Origin: Aristolochia californica
Lineage: Eukaryota > Streptophyta > Magnoliopsida > Piperales > Aristolochiaceae
Assembly (NCBI GenBank): GCA_029961685.1
Contig: JARWKL010000002.1
Coordinates: 25,326,908 to 25,390,907, forward strand
Reading direction: 5' to 3'
DNA: 64,000 nucleotides
The first letter of the stretch is position 1, and each line of letters opens with the position of its first letter. Below are positions 43,901-55,096 of this stretch, piece after piece. The translations under genes were made by a program, and so were the position numbers. Below the pieces are notes generated by a model. It was given only the letters and a program-made list of their open reading frames with translations, was not told the DNA's origin and made no database searches.

Positions 43901-46370
43901 GAGATCATGTATGCAAAAAGAATTTGAAAATTATTTCACGCCCTAAAAATGAACTCCAAGGTCTTGCTATCCATGTTAGGGAAATTCCACTAGTACAACC
44001 CCTAATAATAAGCTTGGTGGAATTTTATAGGAAAGGGACTTCTAACTGATCAATACATGCTTCAAGTGTGGTGGATATGCATGCCAGAAACATGTTGAGG
44101 ATGCAAGTGGACCTAAAGATCCAAAAATTTCGAGTAGAAAAAATTAAATTCTCAAGTGGTGTGATATTTACCAAAGCCAATGAACCCACTTCTTGCCTAT
44201 GCTTAAAAATCACAGATACTTTTTGGAACTATCTCTCTCAGCATTTGTGCATTTCCATTTTGGATGTTCAAATTTGATTTCAAATCCAAACTTGAGTTTT
44301 CACTCTCCCATTTTTCTCGTAAAAAAAAAAAAGATATAAGGCATAACAAAATGAAAATTTTAGAGATCATGTATGCAAAAAGAATTTGAAAATTATTTCA
44401 CGCCCTAAAAATGAACTCCAAGCTTTAGCTATCCATGTTAGGGAAATTCCATTAGTACAACCCCTATTAATAAGCTTGGTGGAATTTTATAGGAAAGGGA
44501 CTTCTAACTGATCCTAACATGCTTTAAGTGTGGTGGATATGCATGCTAGAAACATGTTGAGGATGCAAGTGGACCTAATGATCCAAAAAATTCGAGTATA
44601 AAAAATCAAATACTCAAGGGCTTGGATATTTACCAAAGCCAAACAACCCACTTTGTGCCTATACTTAAAAATAACAGATACTTTTTGGAACTACCTCTCT
44701 CAGCATTTGTGCATTTCAATTTTGGATGTTCAAACTTGTTTTCAGATCCAAACTTGAGTTTTCACTCTCCCATTTTTCCTGTAAAATAAAAGATATAAGG
44801 CATAACAAAATGAGTATTTTAGAGATAATGCATGCAAAAAGAATTTGAAAATTATTTCACGCCCTAAAAATGAACTTCAAGGTTTTGTTATCCATGTTTG
44901 GGAAATTCCACTAGTACAACCCCTAATAATAAGCTTGGTGGAATTTTATAGCAAATGGACTTGTAAATGATCCTAACATGCTTTAAGTGTGGTGGATATG
45001 CATGCCAGAACCATGTCGTGGAAGCAAGTGGACCTAATGATTCAAAAATTTCAAAGAGTAGAAAAAATCAAATTCTCAAGAGGTTGGATATTTACCAAAG
45101 CCAAACAACCCACTTTTTGCCTATCCTTAAAAATCACAGATACTTTTTGGAACTATCTCTCTCAGCATTTATGCATTTCCATTTTGGATGTTCAAATTTG
45201 TTTTCAAATCCAAACTTGAGTTTTCACTCTCCCATTTTTCTCGTAAAAAAAAAGATATAAGGCATAACAAAATGAAAATTTTAGAGATCATGTATGCAAA
45301 AACAATTTGAAAATTATTTCACGCCCTAAAAATGAACTCCATGGTTTTGCTATACATGTTAGGGAAATTCCACTAGTACAACCCCTAATAATAAGCTTGG
45401 TGGAATTTTATAGGGAAGGGACTTCTAACTGATCCCAACATGCTTAAAGTGTGGTGATATGCATGCCAGAAACATGTTGAGGATGCAACTGGACCTAATG
45501 ATCCAAAAGTTTCAAGGAGTAGAAAAAATCAAATGCTCAAGTGGTTGGATATTTACCAGAGCCAAACAACCCACTTTTTGCCTATCCTTATAAATCATAG
45601 ATACTTTTTGGAACTATCTCTCTCAGCATTTGTGCATTTCCATTTTGGAAGTTCAAATTTTTTTTCAGATCCACACTTGAGTTTTCATTCTCCCATTTTT
45701 CTCGTAAACAAAAAAGATATAAGGCATAACAAAAAGAAAATTTTAGAGTTCATTTATGCCAAAAAAATTGACAATTATTTCAAGCACTAAAAATGTACTC
45801 CAAGGTTTTGTTATCCATGTTTGGGAAATTCCACTAGTACAAACCCTTATAATAAGCTTGGTGGAGTTTTATAGGAAAGGGACTTCTAACTGATCCTAAC
45901 ATGCTTTAAGTGTGGTGGATATGCATGCCAGAAGCATGTTGAGAATGCAAGTGGACCTAATGATCCAAAAGTTTCAAGGAGTAGAAAAAATCAAATGCTC
46001 AAGTGGTTGGATATTTACCAGAGCCAAACAACCCACATTTTGCCTACACTTAAAAATCACAGATAATTTTTGGAACTATCTCTCTCAGCATTTGTGCATT
46101 TCCATTTTGGATGTTCAATTTTTTTTTCAAATCCAAACATGAGTTTTCACTCTCCCATTTTTCTCGTAAAAAAAAGATATAGGGCTTAAAAAAATGAAAA
46201 TTTTAGAGATCATGTATGCAAAAAGAATTTGAAAATTATTTCACGCCCTAAAAATGAACTCCAAGGTTTTGTTATCCATGTTTTGGAAATTCCACTAGTA
46301 CAACCTCTAATAATAAGCTTGGTGGAATTTTATAGCAAATGGACTTGTAACTGATCCTAACATGCTTTAA
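38000..46370. repeat. Segmental duplication inside the satellite, 4.62-kb offset
   Basis: A run of about eight monomers at about 38.0-41.75 kb is repeated in the same order at about 42.6-46.37 kb, offset by about 4,620 bp (ten monomers). Marker variants line up. These are the 'tatgcctgcc' plus 'gagatgcaag' deletion at 38,531 and 43,150, 'actcaagggcttgg' at about 39,990 and 44,610, the 'ccatgtc' variant at about 40,390 and 45,010, and 'agaagcatgt' at about 41,312 and 45,931. The second copy contains a chimeric monomer near 44,170 whose second half instead matches the monomer near 41,870. Confidence 0.75.
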
Positions 46371-47109
46371 GTGTGGTGGATATGCATGCCAGAAACATGT
46401 TGAGGATGCAAGTGGACCTAATGATCCGAAAATTTCAAGGAGTAGAAAAAATCAAATTCTCAAGTGGTTGGATATTTACCAAAGCCAAAGAACCCACTTC
46501 TCTCCTATCCTTAAAAATCACAGATACTTTTTGGAACTATCTCTCTCAGCATTTGTGCATTTCCCTTTTGGATGTTCAAATTTGATTTCAAATCCAAACT
46601 TGAGTTTTCACTCTCCCATTTTTCTCGTAAAAAAAAAGATATAAGGCATATCAAAATGAAAATTTTAGAGATCTTGTATGCAAAAACAATTTGAAAATTA
46701 TTTGAAGCCCTAAAAATGAACTCCAAGGTTTTGCTATCCATGTTAGGTAAATTCCACTAGTACAACCCCTAATAATAAGCTCGGTGGAATTTTATAGGAA
46801 AGGGACTTCTAACTGATCCCAACATACTTCAAGTGTGGTGGATATGCATGCCAGAAACATGTTGAGGATGCAAGTGGACCTAAAGATCAAAAAATTTGAA
46901 GGAGTAGTAAACATCAAATTCTCAAGTGGTGTGATATTTACTAAAGCCAAACAACCCACTTTTTGCCTATCCTTAAAAATCACATATACTTTTTGGAACT
47001 ATCTCTATCAGCATTTGTGCATTTCCATTTTGGATGTTCAAATTTTTTTTCAGATCCAAACTTGAGTTTTCACTCTCCCATTTTTCTCATAAACAAAAAA
47101 GATATAAGG

Positions 47110-49670
47110 CATAAAAAATGAAAAATTTAGAGAGTATGTATGCAAAAAGAATTTGAAAATTATTTCATGCACTAAAAATGAATTCCAAGGTTTTGTTATC
47201 TATGTTTGGGAAATTCCACTAGTACAACCCCTAATAATAAGCCTGGTGGAATTTTATAGGAAAGGGACTTCTAACTGATCCAAACATGCTTTAAGTGAGG
47301 TGGATATACATGCCAGAAACATGTTGAGGATGGAAGTGGATCTAATGATCCAAATGTTTCAAGGGGTAGAAAAAATCAAATTATCAACTGGTTAGATATT
47401 TAACAGAGCCAACCAACCCACTTTTTGCCTATCCTTAAAAATCACAGATACTTTTTGGAACTATCTCTCTCAGCATTTGTGCATTTCCATTTTGGATGTT
47501 CAAATTTGTTTTCAGATCCAAACTTCAGTTTTCACTCTCCTATTTTTCTCGTAAACAAAAAAGATATAAGGCATAACAAAATGAAAATTTTAGACTTCAT
47601 TTATGCCAAAAAAAATTTGACAATTATTTCACGCACTAAAAATGAACTCCAAGGTTTTGTTATCCATGTGTGGGAAATTCTACTAGTACTAACCCTTATA
47701 ATAAGCTTGGTGGAATTTTATAGGAAAGGGACTTCTAACTGATTCTAACATACTTTAAGTGTGGTGGAATTGCATGCCAGAAACATGTTGAGAATGCAAG
47801 TGGACCTAATGATCCAAAAGTTTCATGGAGTAGAAAAATTCAAATTATCAAATGGTTGGATATTTACCAGAGCCAAACAACCCACTTTTTGCCTATCCTT
47901 AAAAATCACTGATACTTTTTGGAACTATCTCTCCCAGCATTTGTGCATTTCCATTTTGGATGTTCAAATTTGTTTTCAGATCCAAACTTCAGTTTTCACT
48001 CTCCCATTTTTCTCGTAAACAAAAAAGGTATAAGGCATAAAAAATGAAAAATTTAGAGAGTATGTATGCAAAAAGAATTTGAAAATTATTTCATGCACTA
48101 AAAATGAATTCCAAGGTTTTGTCATCTATGTTTGGGAAATTCCACTAGTACAACCCCTAATAATAAGCCTGGTGGAATTTTATAGGAAAGGGACTTCTAA
48201 CTGATCCAAACATCCTTTCAGTGAGGTGGATATACATGCCAGAAACATGTTGAGGATGGAAGTAGATCTAATGATCCAAATGTTTCAAGGGGTAGAAAAA
48301 ATCAAATTATCAACTGGTTGGATATTTAACAGAGCCAACCAACCCACTTTTTGCCTATCCTTAAAAATCACAGATACTTTTTGGAACTATCTCTCTCAGC
48401 ATTTGTGCATTTCCATTTTGGATGTTCAAATTTGTTTTCAGATCCAAACATCAGTTTTCACTCTCCTATTTTTCTCGTAAACAAAAAAGATATAAGGCAT
48501 AACAAAATGAAAATTTTAGACTTCATTTATGCCAAAAAAAATTTGACAATTATTTCACGCACTAAAAATGAACTCCAAGGTTTTGTTATCCATGTGTGGG
48601 AAATTCTACTAGTACTAACCCTTATAATAAGCTTGGTGGAATTTTATAGAAAAGGGACTTCTAACTGATTCTAACATACTTTAAGTGTGGTGGATATGCA
48701 TGCCAGAAACATGTTGAGAATGCAAGTGGACTTAATGATCCAAAAGTTTCATGGAGTAGAAAAATTCAAATTATCAAATGGTTGGATATTTACCAGAGCC
48801 AAACAACCTACTTTTTGCCTATCCTTAAAAATCACTGATACTTTTTGGAACTATCTCTCCCAGCATTTGTTCATTTCCATTTTGGATGTTCAAATTTGTT
48901 TTCAGATCCAAACTTCAGTTTTCACTCTCCCATTTTTCTCGTAAACAAAAAAGGTATAAGGCATAAAAAATGAAAAATTTAGAGAGTATGTATGCAAAAA
49001 GAATTTGAAAATTATTTCATGCACTAAAAATGAATTCCAAGGTTTTGTTATCTATGTTTGGGAAATTCCACTAGTACAACCCCTAATAATAAGCCTGGAG
49101 GAATTTTATAGGAAAGGGACTTCTAACTGATCCAAACATGCTTTAAGTGAGGTGGATATACATGCCAGAAACATATTGAGGATGGAAGTGGATCTAATGA
49201 TCCAAATGTTTCAAGGGGTAGAAAAAATCAAATTATCAACTGGTTGGATATTTAACAGAGCCAACCAACCCACTTTTTGCCTATCCTTAAAAATCACAGA
49301 TACTTTTTGGAACTATCTCTCTCAGCATTTGTGCATTTCCATTTTGGATGTTCAAATTTGTTTTCAGATCCAAACTTCAGTTTTCACTCTCCTATTTTTC
49401 TCGTAAACAAAAAAGATATAAGGCATAACAAAATGAAAATTTTAGACTTCATTTATGCCAAAAAAAAATTGACAATTATTTCACGCACTAAAATTGAACT
49501 CCAAGGTTTTGTTATCCATGTGTGGGAAATTCTACTAGTACTAACCCTTATAATAAGCTTGGTGGAATTTTATAGGAAAGGGACTTCTAGCTGATTCTAA
49601 CATACTTTAAGTGTGGTGGATATGCATGCCAGAAACATGTTGAGAATGCAAGTGGACCTAATGATCCAAA
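47110..49670. repeat. Higher-order repeat: 926-bp satellite dimer, about 2.8 copies
   Basis: Two adjacent monomers are repeated as a unit with an exact 926-bp period; corresponding points lie at 47,425, 48,351 and 49,277, and at 47,761, 48,687 and 49,613. Diagnostic variants include 'aagcctgg' in place of the HindIII site, 'gtgaggtggatatacatgcc', and 'ctagtactaaccc'. The copies differ by only a few bases each, far fewer than neighbouring monomers, so this is the most recent expansion in the visible array. Confidence 0.88.
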
Positions 49671-50521
49671 AGTTTCAAGGAGTAGAAAAAATCAAATGCT
49701 CAAGTGGTTGGATATTTACCAGAGCCAAACAACCCACTTTTTGCCTATCCTTAAAAATCACAGATACTTTTTGGAACTATCTCTCTCAGCATTTGTGCAT
49801 TTCCATTTTGGATGTTCAAATTTGTTTTCAGATCCAAACTTGAGTTTTCACTCTCCCATTTTTCTCGTAAAAAAAAGATATAGGGCATAACAAAATTAAA
49901 ATTTTAGAGATCATGTATGCAAAAAGAATTTGAAAATTATTTCATGCCCTAAAAATGAACTCCAAGGTTTTGTTATCCATGTTTGGGAAATTCCACTAGT
50001 ACAACCCCTAATAATAAGCTTGGTGGAATTTTATAGCAAAGGGACTTGTAATTGATCATAACATGCTTTAAGTGTGGTGGATATGCATGCCAGAAACATG
50101 TTGAGGATGCAAGTGGACCTAATGATCCAAAAATTTCAAAGAGTAGAAGAAATCAATTTCTCAAGTAGTTGGATATTTACCTGAGCCAAACTACCAGCTT
50201 TTTGCCTATCCTTAAAAATCACTGATACTTTTTGTAACTATCTATCTCAGCATTTGTGCATTTCCATTTCTGATGTTCAAAGCTGTTTTAGATCCAAACT
50301 TGAGTTTCACTCTCCCATTTGTCTCGTAAACAAAAAAGATATAAGGCATAACAAAATGAAAATTTTGGAGTTCATGTATGTAAAAAAAATTTGAAAATTA
50401 CTTCACGCACTAAAAATGAACTCCAAGGTTTTGTTATCCATGTTTGGGAAATTCCACTAGTACAACCCTTAATAATAAGCTTGGTGGAATTTTATAGAAA
50501 AGGGACTTTTAACTGATCCTG

Positions 50522-50967
50522 ACATGCTTTAAGCATGCTAGAAACTTGTTGTGGATGTAAGGGGACCTAATGATCCAAAAATTTCTACGAGTAAAAAAAA
50601 TCAAATTCTCAAGTGGTTGGATATTTACTTGACCCAAACAACCCACTTTTTACCTATCCTTAAAAATCACAGATACTTTTGGGAACTATCTCTCTCAGTA
50701 TTTGTGCATTTCCATTTTGGATGTTCAAATTTGTTTTCAAATCTAAACTTGAGTTTTAACTCTCCCATTTTTCTCGTAAAAAAAAGATATAAGGCATAAC
50801 AAAATGAAAATTTTAGAGATTATGCATGCAAAAAGAATTTGAAAATTATTTCACGCCCTAAAAATGAACTCCAAGGTTTTGTTATCAATGTTATGGAAAT
50901 TCCACTAGTACAATCCCTAATAATAAGCTTGGTGGAATTTTATACGAAAGGGACTTCTAACTGATCC
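50522..50967. repeat. Deletion-variant satellite monomer, same 13-bp loss as at 33.9 kb
   Basis: 'ctttaagcatgc' at about 50,528 carries the same 13-bp deletion as the monomer at 33,893, and is again followed by a 'gtaaggggacc' variant. Two monomers 16.6 kb apart sharing the deletion and a linked substitution implies exchange or duplication over that distance. Confidence 0.8.
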
Positions 50968-51329
50968 CAACATGCTTCAAGTGTGGTGGATATGCATGCC
51001 AAGAACATGTTGAGGATGCAAGTGGACCTAAAGATCCAAAAATTTCAAGGAGTAGAAAAAATCAAATTCCCAAGTGGTTGGATATTTACCAAAGCCAAAC
51101 AACCCACTTTTTGCCTATCCTTAAAAATCACAGATACTTTTTGGAACTATCTCTCTCAGCATTTGTGCATTTCCATTTTGGATGTTCTAATTTGTTTTCA
51201 GATCCAAACTTCAGTTTTCACTCTCCTATTTTTTTCGTAAAAAAAAAAGATATAAGGCATAACAAATTGAAAATTTTAGAGTTAATTTATGCCAAAAAAA
51301 ATTTGACAATTATTTCACGCACTAAAAAT

Positions 51330-51403
51330 GTACTCCAAGGTTACAAACCCTTATAATAAGCTTGGTGGAATTTTATAGGAAATGGACTTCTAACTGATCC
51401 TAA
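51330..51403. repeat. Satellite monomer segment with about 31-bp deletion
   Basis: At about 51,341 the sequence jumps from 'ccaaggtt' to 'acaaaccc', omitting about 31 bp that all neighbours have (the 'gttatccatg...ccactag' stretch). The monomer is correspondingly short. Confidence 0.8.
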
Positions 51404-52815
51404 CATGCTTTAAGTGTGGTGGATATGCATGCTAGAAACATGTTGAGAATGCAAGTGGACCTAATGATCCAAAAGTTTCAAGGAGTAGAAAAAATCAATT
51501 GCTCAAGTGGTTGGATATTTACCACAGCCAAACAACCCACTTTTTGCCTATCCTTAAAAATCACAGATACTTTTTGGAACTATGTCTCTCAGCATTTGTG
51601 TATTTCTATTTTTGATGGTCAAATTTGTTTTCAGATCCAAACTTGAGTTTTCACTCTCCCATTTTTCTCGCAAACAAAAAAGATATAAGGCATAACAAAA
51701 TGAGTATTTTAGAGATCATGTAAGCAAAAATAATTTGAAAATTATTTCACGCCCTAAAAATGAACTCCAAGGTTTTGTTATCCATGTTAGGGAAATTCCA
51801 CTAGTACAACCCCTAATAATAAGCTTGGTGGAATTTTATGGGAAAGGGACTTCTAACTGATCCAAACATGCTTTAAGTGTGGTCGATATGCATGCCAGAA
51901 ACATGTTGAGGATGGAAGTGGACCTAATGATCCAAATGTTTCAAGGAGTAGAAAAAATCAAATTATCAAGTGGTTGGATATTTAACAGAGCCAAACAACC
52001 CACTTTTTGCCTATCCTTAAAAATCACTGATACTTTTTGGAACTATATCTCTCAGCATTTGTGCATTTCCATTTTGGATGTTCAAATTTGTTTTCAGATC
52101 CAAACTTCAGTTTTCACTCTCCTATTTTTCTCGTAAACAAAAAAGATATAAGGCATAACAAAATGAAAATTTTAGAGTTCATTTATGCAAAAAAAATTTG
52201 AAAATTACTTCACGCACTAAAAATGAGCTCCAAGGTTTTGTTATCCATGTTTGGGAAATTCCAGTAGTACAACCCCTAATAATAAGCTTGGTGGAATTTT
52301 ATAGGAAAGGGACTTGTAACTGATCCTAACATGCTTTTAGTGTGGTGGATATGCATGCCAGAAACATGTTTAGGATGCAAGTGGACCTAATGATCCAAAA
52401 ATTTGAAGGAGTAGAAAAAATCAAATTCTCAAGCGGTTGGATATTTACTAGAGCCAAACAACCCCCTTTTTGCCTATCCTTAAAAATCACTGATACTTTT
52501 TGGAACTATCTCTCTCAGCATTTGTGCATCTCCATTTTGGATGTTCAAAATTGTTTTCAGATCTAAACTTGAGTTTTCACTCTCCTATTTTTCTCGAAAA
52601 CAAAAAAGATATAAGGCACAACAAAAGGAAAATTTTAGAGTTCGTGTATGCAAAAAATAATTTAAAATTATTTCACGCACTAAAAATGAACTCTAAGGTT
52701 TTGTTATCCATGTTAGGGAAATTCCACTTGTACAACCCCTAATAATAAGCTTGGTGGAATTTTATAGGAAAGTGACTTCTAACTTATCCCAAAATGTTTC
52801 AAGTGCGGTGGATAT

Positions 52816-52832
52816 GGGTTTAGGGTTTAGGG
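52816..52832 (+). repeat. Telomere-type repeat (TTTAGGG) at satellite/virus junction
   Basis: The sequence GGGTTTAGGGTTTAGGG is 17 bp, about 2.4 units of the plant telomere repeat, with the G-rich strand reading rightward. It sits exactly where the last satellite monomer stops after 'gtggatatg' and where homology to the coat-protein region begins (GGATGTGG from 52,831). The shared G residues at the right edge make the precise border ambiguous by two bases. Confidence 0.9.
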
Positions 52833-54264
52833 ATGTGGTGGGGCCAGAATTTGTTCTTTTTCGAAAGTATCTCTTTTTAGGAGTATACCTTGTTGTAGAA
52901 CTTTTTTGTATCCTAAATGTTTTCTGTTGAAATTTCTTAGGATATTTTCGTTGCTTCTGGGAGGTGGTTTTGAACAACATAATGTTTGTTTATTTGCCTT
53001 ACTACTTTTATTTGGTAGTTTTGGGGCTTCACAAAGATTTGCCAACATGTCTTGTACAAATCTATGTCTTCTTCCTAAAGTATCAATGTTTAGGAAAATA
53101 TCCATGGTTAAAGTACCAAGTTCTGGGTTGTTTTGCCATTACTTTGTAATGTAGTCTTTTTCTGCTACATGTGCAAATGGTTCTGGAAATTTTGCATAAA
53201 AGATAGACAGATAAGGTTTCTGTTCTTCTTTTTGCAGTTTATAGAAGTAACTTGCAAACTCGCAGTAATACTTCTCATAAAAACAAATGTTACAGATTTG
53301 TAACTTGTTTAATTTCTGAAGAGTTTCTAAACATTTTTTTTTGTTTAGTACTCTCATTGTAGGCTGCTAGGGTTGGATGTATTCCTAGAAATTCCTTTGA
53401 TATCTTAGCCACTAATCCTTTCAAGATATTGGCTATCGATATTGAGGTATTAGCTCATTTTTGGTCTTCGGGAAGGTTGTCCCACCAAAGAGCTACATTA
53501 CCCTGTAAAGCATGGGTAAAGAAATTAAATGCTGATTCTTGGTTCCAAGATTCATGCATATTTGCAGCATTGCTCATGCTTCTTTCCCATTCTTTAAGGA
53601 CTTTTTCTCCATCCTTGGGGCAATCCAAGTTGAGGTAAAATCCAAAAGGGTTTATGCTATCTATGGTTTGGTGTCCCTTAGTAGCATTTGCAGGATCGAC
53701 ATTTGTGTATTTTGTCGAATACCTTTGTCCTCCCAGGGATATTTTGGAGTGAGAGAAACTTTCTCGTTCTTGCGGATGAACCGTAGTACGGTTTCGGAAG
53801 TTATCTTGAAAGCTATCTTCCATGTAGGTATCTTGTACCCTTGAAGTTTCTGCTTCAAAATGGTCGCTACCACGAAGCATTCGAAACCTTTTACCAAGAT
53901 CATCTGCCTTTTTGTCTTTAGCAGAGTAGTCTGTTTTCTTGGTATTTTCTTCTACAACTTCATCAGATTCCCAGGCTTCTGGTTCACTGTCGTGTTGCTC
54001 TTGTTGTTTACTAGAAGAAGGTTTTTCTTCTTGAACATAATAAATCGGTTGACGACCGAAGGTATTATATTCTGCGTAAACTTCATCATCGGTGGAGGAT
54101 GATGCTTTTGAAGCGATCCTAAAAGCAGGTGGTGCTGGATCCTTTCTTCTAGGTGCTATGCAAGGTGTTGCAAAGTATACTAGGTTTTTAAGCCATCCGG
54201 TGATGTCAGGAAGGCCTAATGGTAATAGAGATTCCATATCCATTAAATAGAAAAACTCTGTCAT
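52831..54264 (-). pseudogene. Truncated caulimovirid coat-protein pseudogene (left copy)
   Basis: It reads leftward from an ATG at 54,264 that overlaps the stop of the preceding ORF (ATGA). The first 269 codons are open and contain an acidic, Ser/Glu-rich stretch, then the conserved segment with 'ALWWDNLPEDQK'. This is followed by a TGA at 53,455-53,457, which the right copy also has. Further breaks are a one-base insertion in an A9 run near 53,335, a TAA at 53,139-53,141, and a 34-bp deletion near 52,970 between CAAA repeats. The gene is cut off at the satellite/telomere junction, so the C-terminal zinc knuckle is missing. The segment 'NICFYEKYYCEFASYF' and the basic Lys/Arg-rich tail match caulimovirid capsid proteins by pattern. 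This copy has fewer nonsense changes in its first half than the right copy. Confidence 0.85.
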
Positions 54265-54476
54265 AGAGCTAATTCTTGAAGCTTCTGTTGAACCTTTTTA
54301 ATCAGATACCATAGTAGAATTTCTCTACGGGTTAATCTCCACCATTCATTCAGATATGCTTGATAGGCTATATCGGTGTCATTTACTGGTGTGAGAGTTT
54401 CTCTGACTTGCTAATTTTGGGCTTGTATTGACCGTAACAGACAAAGTTGATCTAGTAGTCTTGCTCTACTGATCAT
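54261..54476 (-). pseudogene. 71-codon viral ORF, second paralogue ('ORF c'), interrupted
   Basis: ATG at 54,476; stop TGA at 54,261-54,263 overlaps the coat-protein ATG. The total of 72 codons including stop is exactly the length of the neighbouring ORF at 54,479-54,694, which it resembles: both start M-I, have LLD near residue 7, an aromatic W-R pattern mid-protein, and end in IKK...KL..LAL. An in-frame TAG at codon 22 (54,411-54,413) breaks it. It is absent from the right copy of the locus. The function is unknown; small size, predicted helical and basic character and position before the capsid gene are all that can be said. Confidence 0.7.
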
Positions 54477-54478
54477 TT

Positions 54479-54694
54479 TTACAAAGCTAAAAGGTTTAGC
54501 TTTCTTTTCATTTTCTTGATCTTGCATCTAAGGTTGTAGATGCGATCAGAATATCTTTCCCAAAAATAGTAATACCATACCATTGCTGGGATTGTATTAT
54601 CTTCTGGCTGAAGAGTATTTCTTTGGAGTAAAGCAAGGTCAAGGCTTTCTCTTTTAAATTTTAAACGATCTAAAAGTTTCCTTTTATAGATCAT
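54479..54694 (-). CDS. 71-codon viral ORF ('ORF b'), left copy, open
   Basis: ATG at 54,694 lies inside the stop of the upstream ORF (ATGA overlap); the reading frame is open for 71 codons to TAA at 54,479-54,481. The product is basic and probably helical, with 'KLLDRL' near the start and 'CKIKKMKRKLNLLAL' at the end. It is the homologue of the ORF at 56,592-56,807 and a paralogue of the ORF directly downstream. No database family is recognised. Within a decayed provirus it is probably not expressed, but this small ORF happens to be intact. Confidence 0.65.
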   Translation of the reverse strand: MIYKRKLLDRLKFKRESLDLALLQRNTLQPEDNTIPAMVWYYYFWERYSDRIYNLRCKIKKMKRKLNLLAL

Positions 54695-54860
54695 TTTGGT
54701 GTCCAAGGTGTAAAAGGTGTTTTATACCGTGATGGACTTGGAGAACCTAGACGTTCTTTTGAACCTTGATGTTCTTTTAATGCTAAGACTTCTGTCAAAA
54801 TTTCTTGCATTTTATCTTTGTTTAGATTATCTAAACTTTGTTTAAGCTCTGTTAACTGTT
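54691..54860 (-). pseudogene. Partial small viral ORF, virion-associated-protein-like
   Basis: The minus-strand frame ending at 54,691 encodes a Lys/Leu/Gln-rich, probably coiled-coil stretch ('KQLTELKQSLDNLNKDK') and then a Pro/Arg-rich basic tail ending 'KTPFTPWTPK'. Short coiled coil plus basic tail just before the capsid gene resembles the layout of caulimovirid virion-associated proteins, but I see no diagnostic motif. Its 5' end is lost: upstream of about 54,855 the DNA is the plus-strand leader of the adjoining unit, so the apparent N-terminus is read from antisense leader. The right copy of the locus has a different ORF in this position. Confidence 0.45.
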
Positions 54861-54866
54861 TCCGGC
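54850..54866. other. Head-to-head junction between two viral segments
   Basis: Left of about 54,855 the viral genes run on the minus strand. From about 54,856 the plus strand matches the leader found at 62,455-62,590 and continues without a break to the primer site at 55,800. The motif 'tttccggcgatcttt' is found both here and at about 62,452, so the exact crossover is within or next to it. Confidence 0.75.
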
Positions 54867-54937
54867 GATCTTTATCCGGTAAGTTCCTCAAGCACGGTGT
54901 GTGCTTAATAGCCGTAATGGCTGAGTAGAAAATAGGG

Positions 54938-54961
54938 AACCGACCGGTGCCACGGTCGGTT
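54938..54961 (+). other. Leader RNA hairpin, copy 1
   Basis: AACCGACCG, loop GTGCCA, CGGTCGGTT: a perfect 9-bp stem. In the second leader copy (62,534-62,555) one G-C pair is replaced by A-T on both sides, keeping the pairing. Confidence 0.75.
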
Positions 54962-55096
54962 AGTTCGGGAGTTATGTAGATAAGTAGTTTTTTTTCTTTT
55001 CCTTTTTAAGGGTATGTATTTTATGTTTTGTTTTAGACAATTTTTTTTATATTTCCGCATGTTTGTAATATTGTGATTCGTACAGTAATTGTTTTT

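Larger units (their letters stand above)
1..52815. repeat. Tandem satellite DNA array, about 463-bp monomer
   Basis: One continuous head-to-tail array of roughly 113-115 monomers fills the first 82% of the window. A convenient anchor is the segment around 'catgctttaagtgtggtgg', which recurs about every 461-464 bp (about 490-500 bp in the first 4 kb). Every monomer is in the same orientation, and I saw no transposon insertion or inversion inside the array. The monomer is AT-rich, with A-runs after a 'ttctcgta' motif that vary in length, and most monomers keep a HindIII site in 'aagcttggtgg'. Differences between monomers are mostly scattered substitutions and small indels. Size, homogeneity and lack of genes fit plant heterochromatic (subtelomeric or pericentromeric) satellite DNA; the chromosomal location is inference. 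Confidence 0.97.
4186..52815. repeat. Short-monomer satellite subfamily (about 463 bp)
   Basis: From the monomer that reads 'ataaggcataacaaaatg' near 4,180 the array changes abruptly to the shorter form and stays so to its end. The 25-bp loss lies exactly between GAAAA direct repeats, so the short form can be derived from the long form by slippage or recombination between them. Consecutive anchors are 461-464 bp apart apart from a few deletion variants. Sequence similarity between monomers rises toward the right half of the block. Confidence 0.92.
52831..54694 (-). repeat. Left arm of large inverted repeat (viral coat region)
   Basis: The minus strand here matches the plus strand of 56,592-58,274 over nearly its whole length, at high similarity judged by eye. 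The left arm has about 210 bp extra (the second 71-codon ORF at 54,261-54,476) and lacks 34 bp near 52,970. The spacer between the arms is about 1.9 kb. A transcript crossing both arms could fold into long double-stranded RNA; this is inference. Confidence 0.9.

Noticed and set aside
988..52742. Dozens of 60-135-codon open frames on both strands in the satellite
   Set aside because: The same one or two frames recur in nearly every monomer because the monomers are homogenised; frames are lost by single indels in many monomers without compensation, and no protein family is recognisable.
1..52815. CRISPR array or other prokaryotic repeat system
   Set aside because: Repeat units are about 463 bp without spacers, and the context is a plant genome.
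52906..53149. Plus-strand open frames over the left viral arm
   Set aside because: They are antisense to the minus-strand coat pseudogene, whose reading frame and conserved motifs are clear.
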